Assembly (NCBI GenBank): GCA_964438715.1
Contig: CAYTLQ010000187.1
Coordinates: 1 to 13,365, forward strand
From: CAYTLQ01 sp964438715
GTDB lineage: Bacteria > Bacteroidota > Ignavibacteria > Ignavibacteriales > Ignavibacteriaceae
Direction: 5' to 3'
DNA length: 13,365 nucleotides
Position numbers and translations under genes: made by a program. A model generated the notes under the pieces. It had not been told where the DNA came from, ran no database searches, and worked only from the letters and a program-made list of their open reading frames with translations. Numbering within the stretch: position 1 is the first letter of the stretch; every line of letters starts with the position of its first letter. This document shows, one piece after another, positions 6,602-13,365 of this stretch.

Positions 6602-8506
6602 ATGTCTTCAAATGAAACAACTAAATTTCAATTCAAAGCTGAGATCCGACAATTGTTGGATATTCTTGCACATTCCTTGTACAGTTCACGGGAAATTTTT
6701 CTTAGGGAGTTAATTTCGAACTCCAGTGATGCTTTAGATAAATTACGGTTTATTTCAAACAGTGGTACAGAAATTTTGGATAAAGAACTGCCATACGAAA
6801 TAAAAATTGAAGCAAATAAAGAAAAAAACACTCTTTCTATCAGCGATACCGGAATCGGTATGACCAGGGAAGAGTTAATTAAAAATATTGGAACAATTGC
6901 GAAATCAAGCTCGGCTGAATTTATCCAGCAGTTAAAATCCAATAATGCTGATGCTTCAAATATAATAGGTCGTTTTGGGGTTGGTTTTTATTCAGTGTTT
7001 ATGGTTGCTAAAGAGGTTACAATAGAGTCGAAATCGTACATCCCTTCTGAACCGGGGGTAGTCTGGAAGTCTGACGGATTAGGGGAATTTGAAATTGTGG
7101 AGAATCAGTCGATTAATCGCAGAGGCACAAAGATAATAATTCATCTTAAAGATGATGCAAAAGAATTTACTGAAAAATACCGCCTCGAAAATGTCATCAA
7201 AACTCACTCGAATTTTATTTCTTTCCCGATTTATTTAGAAAACGAAAAGATAAACACTGTCGCAGCAATTTGGAGGGAACCAAAATCGAATCTTACAAAA
7301 GAGCAGTATCAGGAATTTTATAAATATTTGACTTATGATCCGGATCCTCCAAAACATATTATTCATGTAAATATAGATGCTCCTATCCAGTTTAATGCTC
7401 TTCTCTTTATTCCGGAAAAAAACAACGATATCTTTGGGCTTCAACGGGAAAATTATGGCTTAGATCTTTATGTGAGAAGAGTCTTAATTCAGCATAAAAA
7501 CAAAGATCTACTGCCCGAATATCTTAGTTTTGTAAAGGGTGTCGTCGATTCAGAGGATTTGCCATTAAACATCTCCAGAGAAACATTACAAGAAAATGCA
7601 ATTTTTAACAAGATCGCTCAATCAGTAACTTCACAAGTTCTTTCATATTTAATAAAAACAGCGAAAGAGTCTCCTGAAGATTATAATTCATTCTGGAAAG
7701 AACATGGGAAATATTTCAAACTTGGATATGGTGATTATGCAAACCAGGAAAAGTTTTTACAACTTCTTCGATTTAATTCCTCTATCAATTCTGATGAAAA
7801 TGGATTAACTTCACTAGAAGAATATGTTGCAAAGTTTCGTGAGGGGCAAAAGGAAATTTATTATATTTCCAAACCTTCACGCGCCGCAATTGAGGTTGAT
7901 CCATTAATAGAAATTTTCCAGAAAAAAGGCATAGAAATTCTTTACCTCTTTGACCCTGTTGACGAATTTGTAGTGGCATCTTTAAGAAAATATAAAGATT
8001 ACGAGTTCAAACCCGTTGATCAGGCGGACTTGAAGGAGGTAGAAAAAATAAAAGATCTTTCTTCCGAAAATAAATCTGTACCAGAACTGAGTCGTGATGA
8101 TAAAAAGCATTTAGACAGTCTTTTATCGAAGATGAAGGACATTCTTGGTGACCGTGTAAAAGAAATAAGGTTATCAAAACGCTTGTTTACCAGTCCGGTA
8201 TGCCTCGTGAATCCGGATGATGCATACTCAGCTACTATGCAAAGAATAATGCGGCTCTCAAATAAAGAACTGACAGTGAGCAAGAAAATTTTGGAAGTGA
8301 ATCCTGACAGTCCTCTTGTCAGAAATTTACTAAGCCTCTTTAAAAAAGACTCACATGATGATTTTTTGAAGAATATGATTGAACAACTTTTTGAAGTTTC
8401 TCAGCTCATTGACGGTGAACTTGCCGATCCACACAAGTTAACAAACAAATTGCTCAATTATTTTGAACTATCCAGCAATTGGTATCTGGATATGAAGAAC
8501 AGATAA
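6602..8506 (+). CDS. htpG: Molecular chaperone HtpG (bacterial Hsp90)
   Basis: This is an ATP-dependent cytosolic chaperone of the Hsp90 family, working as a dimer on partly folded clients. The 634 residues compare with 624 in E. coli and cover all three domains. The N-terminal GHKL ATPase shows the N-box SSREIFLRELISNSSDALDK (E36, N40, D44), SDTGIGM (81-87) and the lid-side GRFGVGFYSVFM (123-134). The middle domain has the client/ATPase loop with the Hsp90 hallmark NISRETLQEN, whose Arg contacts the ATP gamma-phosphate. The C-terminal dimerisation region follows, ending without the MEEVD tail of cytosolic eukaryotic Hsp90, as expected. The gene is a single transcription unit: its own promoter and ribosome site lie upstream and an intrinsic terminator directly follows. 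No sign of truncation. Confidence 0.98.
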   Translation: MSSNETTKFQFKAEIRQLLDILAHSLYSSREIFLRELISNSSDALDKLRFISNSGTEILDKELPYEIKIEANKEKNTLSISDTGIGMTREELIKNIGTIAKSSSAEFIQQLKSNNADASNIIGRFGVGFYSVFMVAKEVTIESKSYIPSEPGVVWKSDGLGEFEIVENQSINRRGTKIIIHLKDDAKEFTEKYRLENVIKTHSNFISFPIYLENEKINTVAAIWREPKSNLTKEQYQEFYKYLTYDPDPPKHIIHVNIDAPIQFNALLFIPEKNNDIFGLQRENYGLDLYVRRVLIQHKNKDLLPEYLSFVKGVVDSEDLPLNISRETLQENAIFNKIAQSVTSQVLSYLIKTAKESPEDYNSFWKEHGKYFKLGYGDYANQEKFLQLLRFNSSINSDENGLTSLEEYVAKFREGQKEIYYISKPSRAAIEVDPLIEIFQKKGIEILYLFDPVDEFVVASLRKYKDYEFKPVDQADLKEVEKIKDLSSENKSVPELSRDDKKHLDSLLSKMKDILGDRVKEIRLSKRLFTSPVCLVNPDDAYSATMQRIMRLSNKELTVSKKILEVNPDSPLVRNLLSLFKKDSHDDFLKNMIEQLFEVSQLIDGELADPHKLTNKLLNYFELSSNWYLDMKNR

Positions 8507-8523
8507 TCCCGCTAATTTTATTG

Positions 8524-8559
8524 AGAGGCTCGCATAATAATGCGGGCCTTTATTTTTTT
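8524..8559 (+). terminator. Rho-independent terminator of htpG
   Basis: A 10-bp stem, AGGCTCGCAT (8526-8535) with ATGCGGGCCT (8540-8549) including one T-G pair, closes an AATA tetraloop and can extend by two weaker pairs. It is followed by TTTA and seven Ts up to 8559. The T-rich tract lies on the plus-strand side only, so it acts on htpG rather than on the convergent panC. The T tract also encodes the final Lys-Lys and stop of panC on the other strand. Confidence 0.85.
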
Positions 8560-9404
8560 ACTATTAACACATTATCAATAAGTCGCGTCTTTCCTATCCG
8601 GCATGCAACAAGCAATAGATAATTTTTACCACTCTCAACATGAGATGATTCCAAAAAATTATTCTGTTCCACCAAACGAAGATAATCTAAACTGGCATTG
8701 GGAATTGAACAGAGCTCATCTCTCCCCCACGAAAGAAGTTTGTCTATCTCACTTTCCCCCTCTTCAATAGCAGTTTTAATTTCGCGCAAAACCCTATATA
8801 AATTTACTGCATCCTTGCGCTCATTGGCTGAGAGGTAAACATTTCGCGAACTCATTGCCAGCCCGTCACTTTCCCGAACTATCGGTTCAACCCTGATAGT
8901 CACATTAAACTTAAGATCTTCGACCATCTTCATTATAACAGCCGCCTGCTGAGCATCTTTTTGGCCAAAATAAGCATAATCAGGCTGAACTATATTGAAG
9001 AGAATTGCTACAACTGTAGTTACCCCCTTAAAATGTTCTGGTCGAAATTCCCCCTCCAATGTTTTTGTTATATTCAAAACTTCAACGCTTGACTGAAATC
9101 CTTCGGGATAAATCTCATTAACATCAGGAAAAAAAATCAGGTCACATCCGGCTTGACTTAATAATTTGGAGTCTCTTTCAAAATCTCGCGGATATCTGTT
9201 CAGATCTTCCGATGGAGCAAATTGCATGGGATTTACAAAGATAGAAACTACACTAAAATCACACTCGTTACGGCAGGCATTTACCAATGATAAGTGACCT
9301 TGATGTAAATACCCCATAGTTGGTACGAAACCAATTCTTTTTCCTTGCTCCCGATTTTCTCGAATAATTTTTCTTAATTCGGGAATAGTTCTGACTGTAA
9401 AAAT
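8550..9404 (-). CDS. panC: Pantothenate synthetase, probably starting at an ATT codon
   Basis: This enzyme joins pantoate and beta-alanine, using ATP, to make pantothenate for coenzyme A; it is cytosolic. Family motifs include PTMGYLHQGHLSLV (the HIGH-like ATP site), FVNPMQF, FGQKDAQQAAV and the KMSKS-like LAMSSRN. The only ATG near the N-terminus (9317) is the Met inside PTMG, so starting there would delete conserved IGFVPT and the first Rossmann strand. The in-frame codons upstream, back to a stop at 9428-9426, encode a convincing PanC N-terminus (FTVRTIPELRKIIREN...GKRIGFVPT) yet contain no ATG, GTG, TTG or CTG. I place the start at ATT (9404-9402), which gives 284 residues, the usual size, with GAG six nt upstream and the accD stop 7 nt away. 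A different rare start or a sequence error remain possible. Confidence 0.85.
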   Translation of the reverse strand: MFTVRTIPELRKIIRENREQGKRIGFVPTMGYLHQGHLSLVNACRNECDFSVVSIFVNPMQFAPSEDLNRYPRDFERDSKLLSQAGCDLIFFPDVNEIYPEGFQSSVEVLNITKTLEGEFRPEHFKGVTTVVAILFNIVQPDYAYFGQKDAQQAAVIMKMVEDLKFNVTIRVEPIVRESDGLAMSSRNVYLSANERKDAVNLYRVLREIKTAIEEGESEIDKLLSWGRDELCSIPNASLDYLRLVEQNNFLESSHVESGKNYLLLVACRIGKTRLIDNVLIVKK

Positions 9405-9411
9405 ATCGTAC

Positions 9412-10251
9412 TCAGCTAATAAGTTCTAAAATATTACTGATTGTATTTTTTAGCTCCTTCCTTGATACTACAGCATCAAGAAATCCATGTTCCAGCAAAA
9501 ATTCGGAAGTTTGGAAACCCTCAGGTAAATCCCTGCCGATTGTTTGTTTGATCACTCGAGGCCCGGCAAAACCTATAAGAGCTTTAGGTTCTGCTATATT
9601 AAAATCACCTAACATGGCGTAACTAGCTGTAGTACCGCCAGTTGTAGGATCTGTTAAAACAGAAATATAGGGGATTTTCTTTTCTGCTAACTGTGCCAAT
9701 CGTGCACTTGTTTTGGCCAATTGCATTAGTGAAAGAGCTCCTTCCTGCATTCTGGCACCACCACTGGAGGAAACAATTATAAGAGGTATCTCGCTTTTAT
9801 AAGCTTTCTGAATAATTCGGCTAAGTTTTTCCCCCACAACGGACCCCATGCTCCCGCCGATAAATCGAAAGTCCATACAACCAATAGCAACTTCCCTGTT
9901 ATTAATTTTCCCGGTACCGGTTCTCACCGCATCGTAAAGTCCACTGGATTCAATTGCGGCTTTTATCCTATCCGTATATTTTTTGCTGTCAGTGAACTCT
10001 AATGGATCTGCCGATCGCATTTTTTTATCAGATTCTTTGAATGTATCAGCATCGAGTAAAAGTTTGATGTATTCCGTGCTCCCAATTCTGAAATGATAAG
10101 AGCATTTGTTACAAACCCAGCTATTAATTTCCAATTGTTTTTTATGGATTATTTCACCACAATCAGCACATTTCTCCCATAAACCATCGGGTAGATCCTT
10201 TTTCTGTGTATCGGCAGAAATATTTTCTTTTGTTCTCTTAAACCATGCCAT
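9412..10251 (-). CDS. accD: Acetyl-CoA carboxylase carboxyltransferase subunit beta
   Basis: This is the beta half of the carboxyltransferase that moves CO2 from biotin-carrier protein to acetyl-CoA, making malonyl-CoA for fatty-acid synthesis; it pairs with AccA. The 279 residues match the usual ~280-300. A four-cysteine zinc ribbon lies at C28/C31 and C47/C50. The crotonase-like core has VSSSGGARMQEGALSLMQ (160-177, oxyanion Gly-Gly), TDPTTGGTTASYAMLGD (200-216) and GFAGPRVIKQTIG (227-239), all canonical. The start is 1 nt after the upstream DUF1573 stop, and the stop overlaps the extended panC frame. accA is not in the window. It is probably expressed only as part of the porX-panC unit, since no internal promoter is evident. 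Confidence 0.97.
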   Translation of the reverse strand: MAWFKRTKENISADTQKKDLPDGLWEKCADCGEIIHKKQLEINSWVCNKCSYHFRIGSTEYIKLLLDADTFKESDKKMRSADPLEFTDSKKYTDRIKAAIESSGLYDAVRTGTGKINNREVAIGCMDFRFIGGSMGSVVGEKLSRIIQKAYKSEIPLIIVSSSGGARMQEGALSLMQLAKTSARLAQLAEKKIPYISVLTDPTTGGTTASYAMLGDFNIAEPKALIGFAGPRVIKQTIGRDLPEGFQTSEFLLEHGFLDAVVSRKELKNTISNILELIS

Positions 10252-10252
10252 A

Positions 10253-10981
10253 CTAATTTTCTTTCTTTTTCACTTCAGCGTAGATAGTTAAGACCTTTAT
10301 CTCTCCGTCAGGTTCGTTTGTGGTCAATGTAATATTTCTACTCATCCTGCCAAACCGGTTTGAGGTATCCAATTCTATTTTCAGCGTACCCTCTCCACCT
10401 GGTTTAATTGTTTTACTACTTAATAACGCCGCAGTACATCCGCAGGATGTTTTAAGATCCTTAATTTCTAAATCACTGTTACCTGTATTAGAAAACCTGA
10501 AGGTGTATTCATAAATTTTACCTTCTTCTACCAAACCAAAATCGTGCTGTTTTTCAGGAAAGTAAATCTTCGGTCCGTTAATTACTTCGGCTTTTTTCCC
10601 TGTATCCGCAATTACAATATTACCTCGTAAAGTAAATTTCATCTGAGGATGGTTTTTATCATTAGATGCTATGGAAATATATTTTGTTTGTGCGCCAACC
10701 CTGCCGGCAGTATTAAACTCCAATGAGGCTTTTACTGATTGACCGGGTAATAAAATTTTTGTTTCGAGGTCGGCGGCAGTGCATCCACACGAGGTCATCA
10801 GATTAGCAATCTTTAATGTATCATCACCCTTATTAACAATAGCAAATGAGTGTTTAATAACTGTGCCCTGTTGAACTGTGCCAAAATCATACATATCAAC
10901 CGGTAAATAAATTTCCGGTCCTTTTAATTGAGCGTAGAGAAAACACGATAAAAAATAAACAGCAAAAACAGTTTTAATCAT
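10253..10981 (-). CDS. Exported protein with two DUF1573 (Ig-like) domains
   Basis: This is a 242-residue secreted or periplasmic protein with two tandem DUF1573 domains, an immunoglobulin-like fold common in Bacteroidota and Ignavibacteriota and of unknown role. A short signal peptide is visible (MIKTVFAVYFLSCFLYA, likely cleavage after A17). Cys13 does not sit in a good lipobox, so a lipoprotein is unlikely. Repeat 1 (~29-120) and repeat 2 (~145-237) share the pattern DFG.V..G...../F...N.G...L.I..L.TSCGCTAA; the identical TSCGCTAA blocks hold Cys pairs C65/C67 and C180/C182. These could form disulfides or bind metal after export. Its ATG overlaps the tsaB stop by 4 nt (ATGA) and its stop is 1 nt from accD, so it is firmly embedded between housekeeping genes. 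Confidence 0.88.
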   Translation of the reverse strand: MIKTVFAVYFLSCFLYAQLKGPEIYLPVDMYDFGTVQQGTVIKHSFAIVNKGDDTLKIANLMTSCGCTAADLETKILLPGQSVKASLEFNTAGRVGAQTKYISIASNDKNHPQMKFTLRGNIVIADTGKKAEVINGPKIYFPEKQHDFGLVEEGKIYEYTFRFSNTGNSDLEIKDLKTSCGCTAALLSSKTIKPGGEGTLKIELDTSNRFGRMSRNITLTTNEPDGEIKVLTIYAEVKKKEN

Positions 10982-11640
10982 GAACTCTTCCTTCTGACAA
11001 TAAATTCTTTTAAATAATTAGGTTCCAGTAAAGCTAAATCATCCGACTCCGAATTTAAGGGCGCTTGTAGCCCCGTTTTTAGCACTGAAAACGGATTTGG
11101 AAAAGATAAATTTATAAATTTTTTATGTCCTATCCAATTAGAGGAGGCTATTAAGAATTGTTCTGAGGTAATTTGATTTATCAGTTCAGCTCCGGAGACA
11201 AGCTTGATGGCTGAATTATCACCTGTTGGTATAAAAGGCAGTTTATATGTTGCAACAAAATAATCGTCAGTTCCGGATTTCATCGTTATTACCATTTCAC
11301 TTCCCTCTGTAATAAGCGGAGCAACCTGATATGCCATTGCCTCTAAGGTATTCACCAATAACAGAGGAATTCCAAGTGCTTCCGCAATACCTTTACCGAA
11401 AGAAAGGCCGATGCGCAATCCCGTAAAAGAGCCCGGACCGGCTGAAACAAAAACCTTCTCTATATCAGATGGGGTCCTTCCGAGTAGAGATACAGCACGA
11501 GCAACTACATTTTGTAATTGTGCAGAATGGCTTTTTCTCTTTCTGAGATTAACCTCTACGGATTCATTTTCGTCACAATAAGCAATTACTCCGCATAATT
11601 CAGATGAAGTTTCAATGGCAAGTAATATTTTTTTATTCAT
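10978..11640 (-). CDS. tsaB: tRNA threonylcarbamoyladenosine biosynthesis protein TsaB
   Basis: TsaB is the scaffold subunit that joins TsaD and TsaE in the complex transferring the threonylcarbamoyl group to A37 of tRNAs reading ANN codons (t6A). The 220-residue product is close to the usual ~230. It shows the ASKHA-fold N-terminus LLAIETSSELCGVIAY and the family signature SAGPGSFTGLRIGLSFGKGIAEAL (66-89). KRKSHSAQL (34-42) corresponds to the conserved H-S segment. The ATG lies inside the 3' end of tsaE (8-nt overlap) and its TGA overlaps the next start by 4 nt. tsaD and tsaC/sua5 are not in the window. The TsaE-TsaB pairing makes the assignment firm. Confidence 0.95.
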   Translation of the reverse strand: MNKKILLAIETSSELCGVIAYCDENESVEVNLRKRKSHSAQLQNVVARAVSLLGRTPSDIEKVFVSAGPGSFTGLRIGLSFGKGIAEALGIPLLLVNTLEAMAYQVAPLITEGSEMVITMKSGTDDYFVATYKLPFIPTGDNSAIKLVSGAELINQITSEQFLIASSNWIGHKKFINLSFPNPFSVLKTGLQAPLNSESDDLALLEPNYLKEFIVRRKSS

Positions 11641-12064
11641 ATTTCAAAAATCTTATGAGCCTTTCCCCTGATTCACGATAGCCAATATCAACATTTATAA
11701 ACTTTTTGGGTAATACCTCCGGATATAAGTTACCCCACTCGACAATTTTTAATGAATCAGGCTCAGCAAGTAAGTCATAATATCCAATTTCAAATAACTC
11801 TTCCCTATCCCCGAGACGATAAAAATCAATATGGTAAATTTTTTTGTCGCCCTCATAAACATTTATTAAAGAGAAAGTCGGACTTGCACCGGTTTTCTTG
11901 CTGAAATATGAAATGAGAGATTTAGCAAAAGTAGTTTTCCCAGCTCCAAGAGTGCCAGTAATACTGATAAAATCTTCTTCAGCCCCGATAAATTCAGGTA
12001 ATTTCAATGCAATGTTGGCTGTATCTTCAACGCTGAGGGAAACTTGTTCAAAAATTACTTTCAC
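11633..12064 (-). CDS. tsaE: tRNA threonylcarbamoyladenosine biosynthesis ATPase TsaE
   Basis: TsaE is the small P-loop ATPase that resets the TsaB-TsaD complex during t6A synthesis. At 143 residues it has the usual length (~150). It shows Walker A GTLGAGKTT (37-45, K43), the family segment SPTFSLINVYEG (61-72), HIDFYRL (79-84, Asp at 80) and the late VEWG (108-111). The start is GTG at 12064, forming a GTGA overlap with the porX stop; GGAAG about four nt upstream supports it. This position directly after porX is a known arrangement in Bacteroidota, which helps place the organism. The end overlaps tsaB by 8 nt. Confidence 0.95.
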   Translation of the reverse strand: MKVIFEQVSLSVEDTANIALKLPEFIGAEEDFISITGTLGAGKTTFAKSLISYFSKKTGASPTFSLINVYEGDKKIYHIDFYRLGDREELFEIGYYDLLAEPDSLKIVEWGNLYPEVLPKKFINVDIGYRESGERLIRFLKYE

Positions 12065-13365
12065 TTTGCTTCCATTGTTATAACCGGTAAAATCATTTCC
12101 TCCATAGAAATACCGCCATGTTGGAAAGTATCTTTATAATAACTCAGGTATTTATGATAATCGGTTGGGTAAACAAAGTAATAGTCTTCTTTTGCAATTA
12201 TGTAGTTTATAGTTACCCCTCTGCGCGGAAGTTTGTACTCGGAGGGGTCTTTAATAAAAATTGCCTGCTTTTCATCTGCTTTTAGATTCTTACCATACTT
12301 AAATCGCAAATTTGTTGAAGTTTCTTTATCACCAAGAACTTTGCTTCCTCTCATACAACGAATACTGCCATGGTCAGTGGTAACGACAATTTTCACTTTT
12401 TTCATTTTTGAAATTGACCGGAGAGTAGAAAGCAATGAGGAATGATTAAACCAACTACTTGTTAATGAACGATATGCGGCTTCATCGGGAGCAATTTCTT
12501 TCAATAAATCCGAATCTGATCTGCCATGAGCAATCATATCTAAAAAATTTACTACAATCGCAAGAAGGTGACTTTGTTGGTAGGAAGAAACATTTTGTTC
12601 GAAATTTCTTCCAACTTCCGGGTCAATGATTTTAATATACTTCAAATCATTTCGTAGTTTTACTTTTTTCCTATCCAGTAAAAGTTGTAAGAAGTCTTTC
12701 TCATAACGATTCATACTTCGTTCATCTTCGTCACTCCCTTTCCACAGGTCAGGATAGTACCTTTCTATTTCAGAGGGGAACAAACCGGCAAATAATGAAT
12801 TTCGGGCGTAAGATGTTGCAGTAGGAAGAATAGAAAAATAATATTCCTTTTTTATACGGAATAAATCTTGCAGCTCTTTTTCCATAACAAGCCATTGATC
12901 AAGGCGAAGACAATCGAGCACAAAGAAAAATACAACTGAATCGGGTTCCCTGACCAAAGGTAGAATTACTTCAGAAACCACATCTGTCGTCATCATTGGT
13001 CGTTCATCACGCTTAAGTGAATTAATCCATTTTGAATAATTTTTCTCTATATATTTACTGAATTCTCTGTTACATTCGCGCTTTTGTTCACTCAGTGTTT
13101 GCCTGAAACCTATTTCCTTATACTCATCAAGCTCAAGGTCCCAATTGACTAATTTTATATATATATCTACCCAATCATTAAAATCTAATTTATTTTGCGG
13201 GAGCAGAGAAATCTGATTAAAATCCTGAATATAATCTTTTGCGATGTATTGAGAAGAAATTATACGGCTTTCCAAAATCTTTTTAACAACCAGCAAAACC
13301 TGACTTGGATTAACGGGCTTCGTGAGATAGTCCGAAATCTTGCTCCCGATGGCATCATTCATTAA
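12061..13365 (-). CDS. porX: PorX-type response regulator with PglZ phosphatase domain, 5' end outside window
   Basis: PorX joins a receiver domain to a PglZ (alkaline-phosphatase-like) domain. In Porphyromonas gingivalis it works with the kinase PorY and sigma factor SigP to control type IX secretion, and its PglZ domain cleaves oligonucleotides. The open frame reaches the right edge, so the Met at 13362 is internal. Only the tail of the receiver is visible (AIGSKISDYLTKPVNPSQ, with the conserved Lys-Pro); the phospho-Asp lies outside. Roughly 80 N-terminal residues are missing, judged from family length. Counting from that Met, the PglZ metal/catalytic set appears complete: D150 (VLDCLRLDQW), Thr in PTATSYARN (181/183), D275 and H279 (NFLDMIAH), D330-H331 (TTDHGS) and H415 (FQHGG). 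A helical linker (~60-130) joins the domains. The stop overlaps the tsaE GTG. Type IX secretion genes themselves are not seen here. Confidence 0.93.
   Translation of the reverse strand, partial: LMNDAIGSKISDYLTKPVNPSQVLLVVKKILESRIISSQYIAKDYIQDFNQISLLPQNKLDFNDWVDIYIKLVNWDLELDEYKEIGFRQTLSEQKRECNREFSKYIEKNYSKWINSLKRDERPMMTTDVVSEVILPLVREPDSVVFFFVLDCLRLDQWLVMEKELQDLFRIKKEYYFSILPTATSYARNSLFAGLFPSEIERYYPDLWKGSDEDERSMNRYEKDFLQLLLDRKKVKLRNDLKYIKIIDPEVGRNFEQNVSSYQQSHLLAIVVNFLDMIAHGRSDSDLLKEIAPDEAAYRSLTSSWFNHSSLLSTLRSISKMKKVKIVVTTDHGSIRCMRGSKVLGDKETSTNLRFKYGKNLKADEKQAIFIKDPSEYKLPRRGVTINYIIAKEDYYFVYPTDYHKYLSYYKDTFQHGGISMEEMILPVITMEAK

Noticed and set aside
9315..9317. ATG at 9317 as the start of panC
   Set aside because: It is the Met of the conserved PTMG ATP-binding motif; using it would remove about 29 residues that are clearly coding and match the family.
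13360..13362. ATG near the right edge as the start of the PglZ gene
   Set aside because: The frame continues to the window edge (Leu at 13363-13365) and the residues following the Met are the end of a receiver domain, so the Met is internal.

Overview
The window is AT-rich chromosomal DNA carrying only core and signalling genes. I see no mobile element, CRISPR array, rRNA or intact tRNA. The content points to the Bacteroidota/Ignavibacteriota (FCB) lineage: a PorX-type response regulator fused to a PglZ phosphatase next to tsaE, a tandem DUF1573 exported protein, and three promoter-like sequences of the Bacteroidetes form (TTTG or a one-off match, exactly 19 nt, then TAnnTTTG or a one-off match). 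I favour Ignavibacteriota or a deep-branching Bacteroidota relative; this is an inference from content, not a phylogeny.

Layout, left to right. Positions 1-4851 (minus strand) form one tight transcription unit read right to left: asnS, nuoJ, nuoK, nuoL, nuoM. nuoM runs off the left edge. This is the membrane proton-pumping arm of respiratory complex I, and asnS sits where nuoI would normally be. Positions 4852-5040 are a 189-nt spacer with a likely asnS promoter and a tRNA-like scrap. Positions 5041-5796 (minus) encode an RsbW-like ATPase domain fused to an RsbV-like STAS domain. It is divergent from a plus-strand DUF2652 cyclase-like gene (5892-6503). htpG (6602-8506, plus) has its own well-formed promoter and ends in a strong intrinsic terminator.

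Positions 8550-13365 (minus) hold a compact six-gene run read right to left: porX (5' end outside the window), tsaE, tsaB, a DUF1573 gene, accD and panC. Four of its five junctions overlap or are 1-8 nt apart by direct reading. The fifth, accD-panC, is 7 nt only if panC starts at an unusual ATT codon. The unit links a regulator of type IX secretion, two subunits of the t6A tRNA-modification machinery, an exported Ig-like protein, the first committed step of fatty-acid synthesis, and pantothenate synthesis.

The points most worth a second look are: panC with no ATG/GTG/TTG/CTG start that preserves its conserved N-terminus; the ATPase-STAS fusion with an apparently eroded adenine-binding motif, divergent from a cyclase-like gene that keeps its metal-binding aspartates but lacks the usual transition-state Asn; the asnS-nuoJ junction implying a split complex I locus; and the tRNA-like remnant upstream of asnS.
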